From Deltaproteobacteria bacterium (GTDB lineage Bacteria > Desulfobacterota > Syntrophia > Syntrophales > Smithellaceae), in NCBI GenBank assembly GCA_012729055.1, contig JAAYDW010000037.1, positions 1-55,027 of the forward strand: 55,027 nucleotides of DNA, given 5' to 3'. Of the stretch, positions 53,633 to 55,027 are shown piece by piece; position 1 is the stretch's first letter; each line of letters opens with the position of its first letter. The notes under the pieces are model-generated. The model ran no database searches and was not told the origin of the DNA. It was given only the letters and a program-made list of their open reading frames with translations. The position numbers and the translations under genes were made by a program.

Positions 53633-55027
53633 CTAGTCGATGTTGACGATCTTCTTCGCCCAGCGTTTCTTCTGTTCGAGATTGCCCAGCCGGCCGTACA
53701 TCACCTTCTGCGATTGCGGCGATCCCGCCCCGTGCATGGACTCGGCCAGCGCCGTGCCGCCGCTCATGTTTTCCACGAGCCGCAGGATTTTCATCCGGTC
53801 CTCGGTTTTGACCCCCTTGACCCCCGCCAGAAATTTCCTGACGTAATCGCCGACGTCGCTGCTTTCAAGATCGCGGGCGAAGGGCATCGTGGCGATAATG
53901 CCGCCGGCAATATCGTGCGCGAGGCGGGAGATTTCATAAATGTGGCGCGAGACATTGTGCTTGGTCGTGTTCGCCAGCAGAGGATCCGGATAGTAGGCCC
54001 CGGAAGGCGTTTTGAATCCCATGGCCGAGCAGGCGACGGAGCCGCAGTAAATCGTTTCCGCCAGATGCATCATCTCCGCGAGCTTTTCCTTGATATGGCC
54101 AGCCGACGCGGTTCCCTGGTATTCCGCCGCCAGGGCGGCCGCGCCGATCAGAACATCGGAGACGCCGCCTTTGCAGCCGCCGTAATTCTGGCGATGCAGG
54201 GTGGCGAACCGCTCGACGAACAGGCCGGTCATGTCGTATTCGCCGCACAGGAAAACGCGCTCCCAGGGAACGAACACGTTGTCAAAGACAATCATGGCCT
54301 CGCCGCCCACCACGCCGAAACGGGGATTGCCGGCGTCCAGGCTTTCCTCCATTTTGCGCTCTTCGTTCGTCTGACGACCGAAAATCAGCGTCACACCCGG
54401 CGCGTTGAGGGGCAGCGCGCAGGCCACCGCATAGTCCCTGTCGGCCTCTTTCATTGCCTGCGTGGGCATGATCAGAATCTCGTGAGAATTGACGCCGCCG
54501 GTCATGTGCACTTTCGCGCCGCGGATCACGATGCCGTCGGAGCGCCGTTCGACGATGTGCGTAAAGAGATCCGGATCAGCCTGCCGGGACGGCGAAAGCG
54601 AGCGGTCTCCCTTCGGATCGGTCATTCCGCCCACCACCATCACGTTGGACTCCTGAACATGGAGCAGGTACTTTTTAAACCGCTCGAAGTAATCGGTGGA
54701 ATGTTTCTGATCCGTGTCGTAAGCGGTCATATAGGCGGCGTTGAGCGCGTCAAAGCCGACGCAGCGCTGAAAGCACGATCCCGTTTCATGGGCAATGAGG
54801 CGCATCATCAGAATCTTCTTGATCAGATCATCGACGCTCTGATGAATGTGGGTGAACCGGTTGATCTTCTTTCCGCTGAGGTGCGAGACAGCCGTCATCA
54901 GGTCTTCGTTTTCCGGCCGCAGGGCCAGCTCATACGTGAGCGCCGCGGAATTGATGTGCGGCTGCATCGCCGGATGCCCGGTTACATCCTCCACACGCTT
55001 TCCGTTGTAATAAACGACGCTTCGCAG
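53633..55027 (-). CDS. 4-hydroxybutyryl-CoA dehydratase family protein (5' end cut by window edge)
   Basis: At least 464 residues of a flavin and [4Fe-4S] enzyme related to 4-hydroxybutyryl-CoA dehydratase / vinylacetyl-CoA isomerase and 4-hydroxyphenylacetate 3-monooxygenase. The frame is open to the window end (codons LRSVVYYNGKRVEDVTGHP), so the true start lies to the right. The four cluster ligands of the dehydratase are present: the CxxxC pair in GSCFQRCVG and His-x6-Cys in HRQNYGGC. The oxygenase branch lacks these, so the dehydratase type is favoured. Others: KVHMTGGVNSHEILIMPT and NVFVPWERVFLCGEYD. Confidence 0.88.
   Translation of the reverse strand: MRSVVYYNGKRVEDVTGHPAMQPHINSAALTYELALRPENEDLMTAVSHLSGKKINRFTHIHQSVDDLIKKILMMRLIAHETGSCFQRCVGFDALNAAYMTAYDTDQKHSTDYFERFKKYLLHVQESNVMVVGGMTDPKGDRSLSPSRQADPDLFTHIVERRSDGIVIRGAKVHMTGGVNSHEILIMPTQAMKEADRDYAVACALPLNAPGVTLIFGRQTNEERKMEESLDAGNPRFGVVGGEAMIVFDNVFVPWERVFLCGEYDMTGLFVERFATLHRQNYGGCKGGVSDVLIGAAALAAEYQGTASAGHIKEKLAEMMHLAETIYCGSVACSAMGFKTPSGAYYPDPLLANTTKHNVSRHIYEISRLAHDIAGGIIATMPFARDLESSDVGDYVRKFLAGVKGVKTEDRMKILRLVENMSGGTALAESMHGAGSPQSQKVMYGRLGNLEQKKRWAKKIVNID

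Overview
The window looks like chromosome from an anaerobic, probably syntrophic or sulfate-reducer-like member of the Desulfobacterota (former Deltaproteobacteria; a Syntrophales-type organism would fit). This is inferred from the mix of tungsten-type aldehyde:ferredoxin oxidoreductase, acyl-CoA dehydrogenase, a Cat2-type CoA-transferase, an iron-sulfur 4-hydroxybutyryl-CoA dehydratase family enzyme, sigma-54 control, a probable selenoprotein, and an ATP synthase operon carrying both b and b' subunits but no a or c. DNA is moderately GC-rich throughout. I see no phage, insertion sequence or CRISPR array.

Left part (1-3.4 kb): a minus-strand group trxB - lgt - FAD/NAD(P)H disulfide oxidoreductase. 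The last gene is interrupted by a UGA at exactly the position of the single catalytic cysteine of the coenzyme A-disulfide reductase / NADH oxidase family, and the UGA is followed by an 8-bp hairpin with a GGC loop. The simplest reading is a selenocysteine enzyme of 443 residues, which ordinary gene calling would truncate.

Accessory catabolic region (3.4-23 kb): a long minus-strand operon runs MaoC hydratase - acyl-CoA dehydrogenase - (small ORF) - cyclase-family hydrolase - SDR - complete branched-chain-amino-acid-type ABC importer - Tm-1-like/UPF0261 protein - metallo-beta-lactamase-fold hydrolase - class II aldolase - two-cluster ferredoxin - AOR - GldA-like dehydrogenase, and ends at a strong terminator. 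A perfect sigma-54 promoter precedes it. Divergently, a second sigma-54 promoter precedes a 4-hydroxybutyrate/acetyl-CoA transferase, followed by a histidinol-dehydrogenase-family enzyme. A PAS-type sigma-54 activator gene lies next to them. Together these look like one regulated module for uptake, oxidation, CoA activation and beta-oxidation-like breakdown of a small hydroxylated or carboxylated compound. The substrate is not evident from sequence.

Core region (23-47 kb): tRNA-Arg(CCU), glutamate formimidoyltransferase, a metallophosphatase, ftsY, smc, an AmmeMemoRadiSam-type radical SAM enzyme, a methyltransferase, moaA, greA, the F1/b/b' ATP synthase operon, bactofilin, the rod-shape operon mreB-mreC-mreD-mrdA-rodA, and a PpiD-like periplasmic chaperone.

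Right part (47-55 kb): divergent tRNA-Ala(GGC) and tRNA-Leu(CAA), a LysR regulator divergent from an SDR dehydrogenase, lemA - nucleotidyltransferase - TPM-domain gene, a B12-binding-type radical SAM protein with an unusual cysteine spacing, and a 4-hydroxybutyryl-CoA dehydratase family gene that runs off the right edge.
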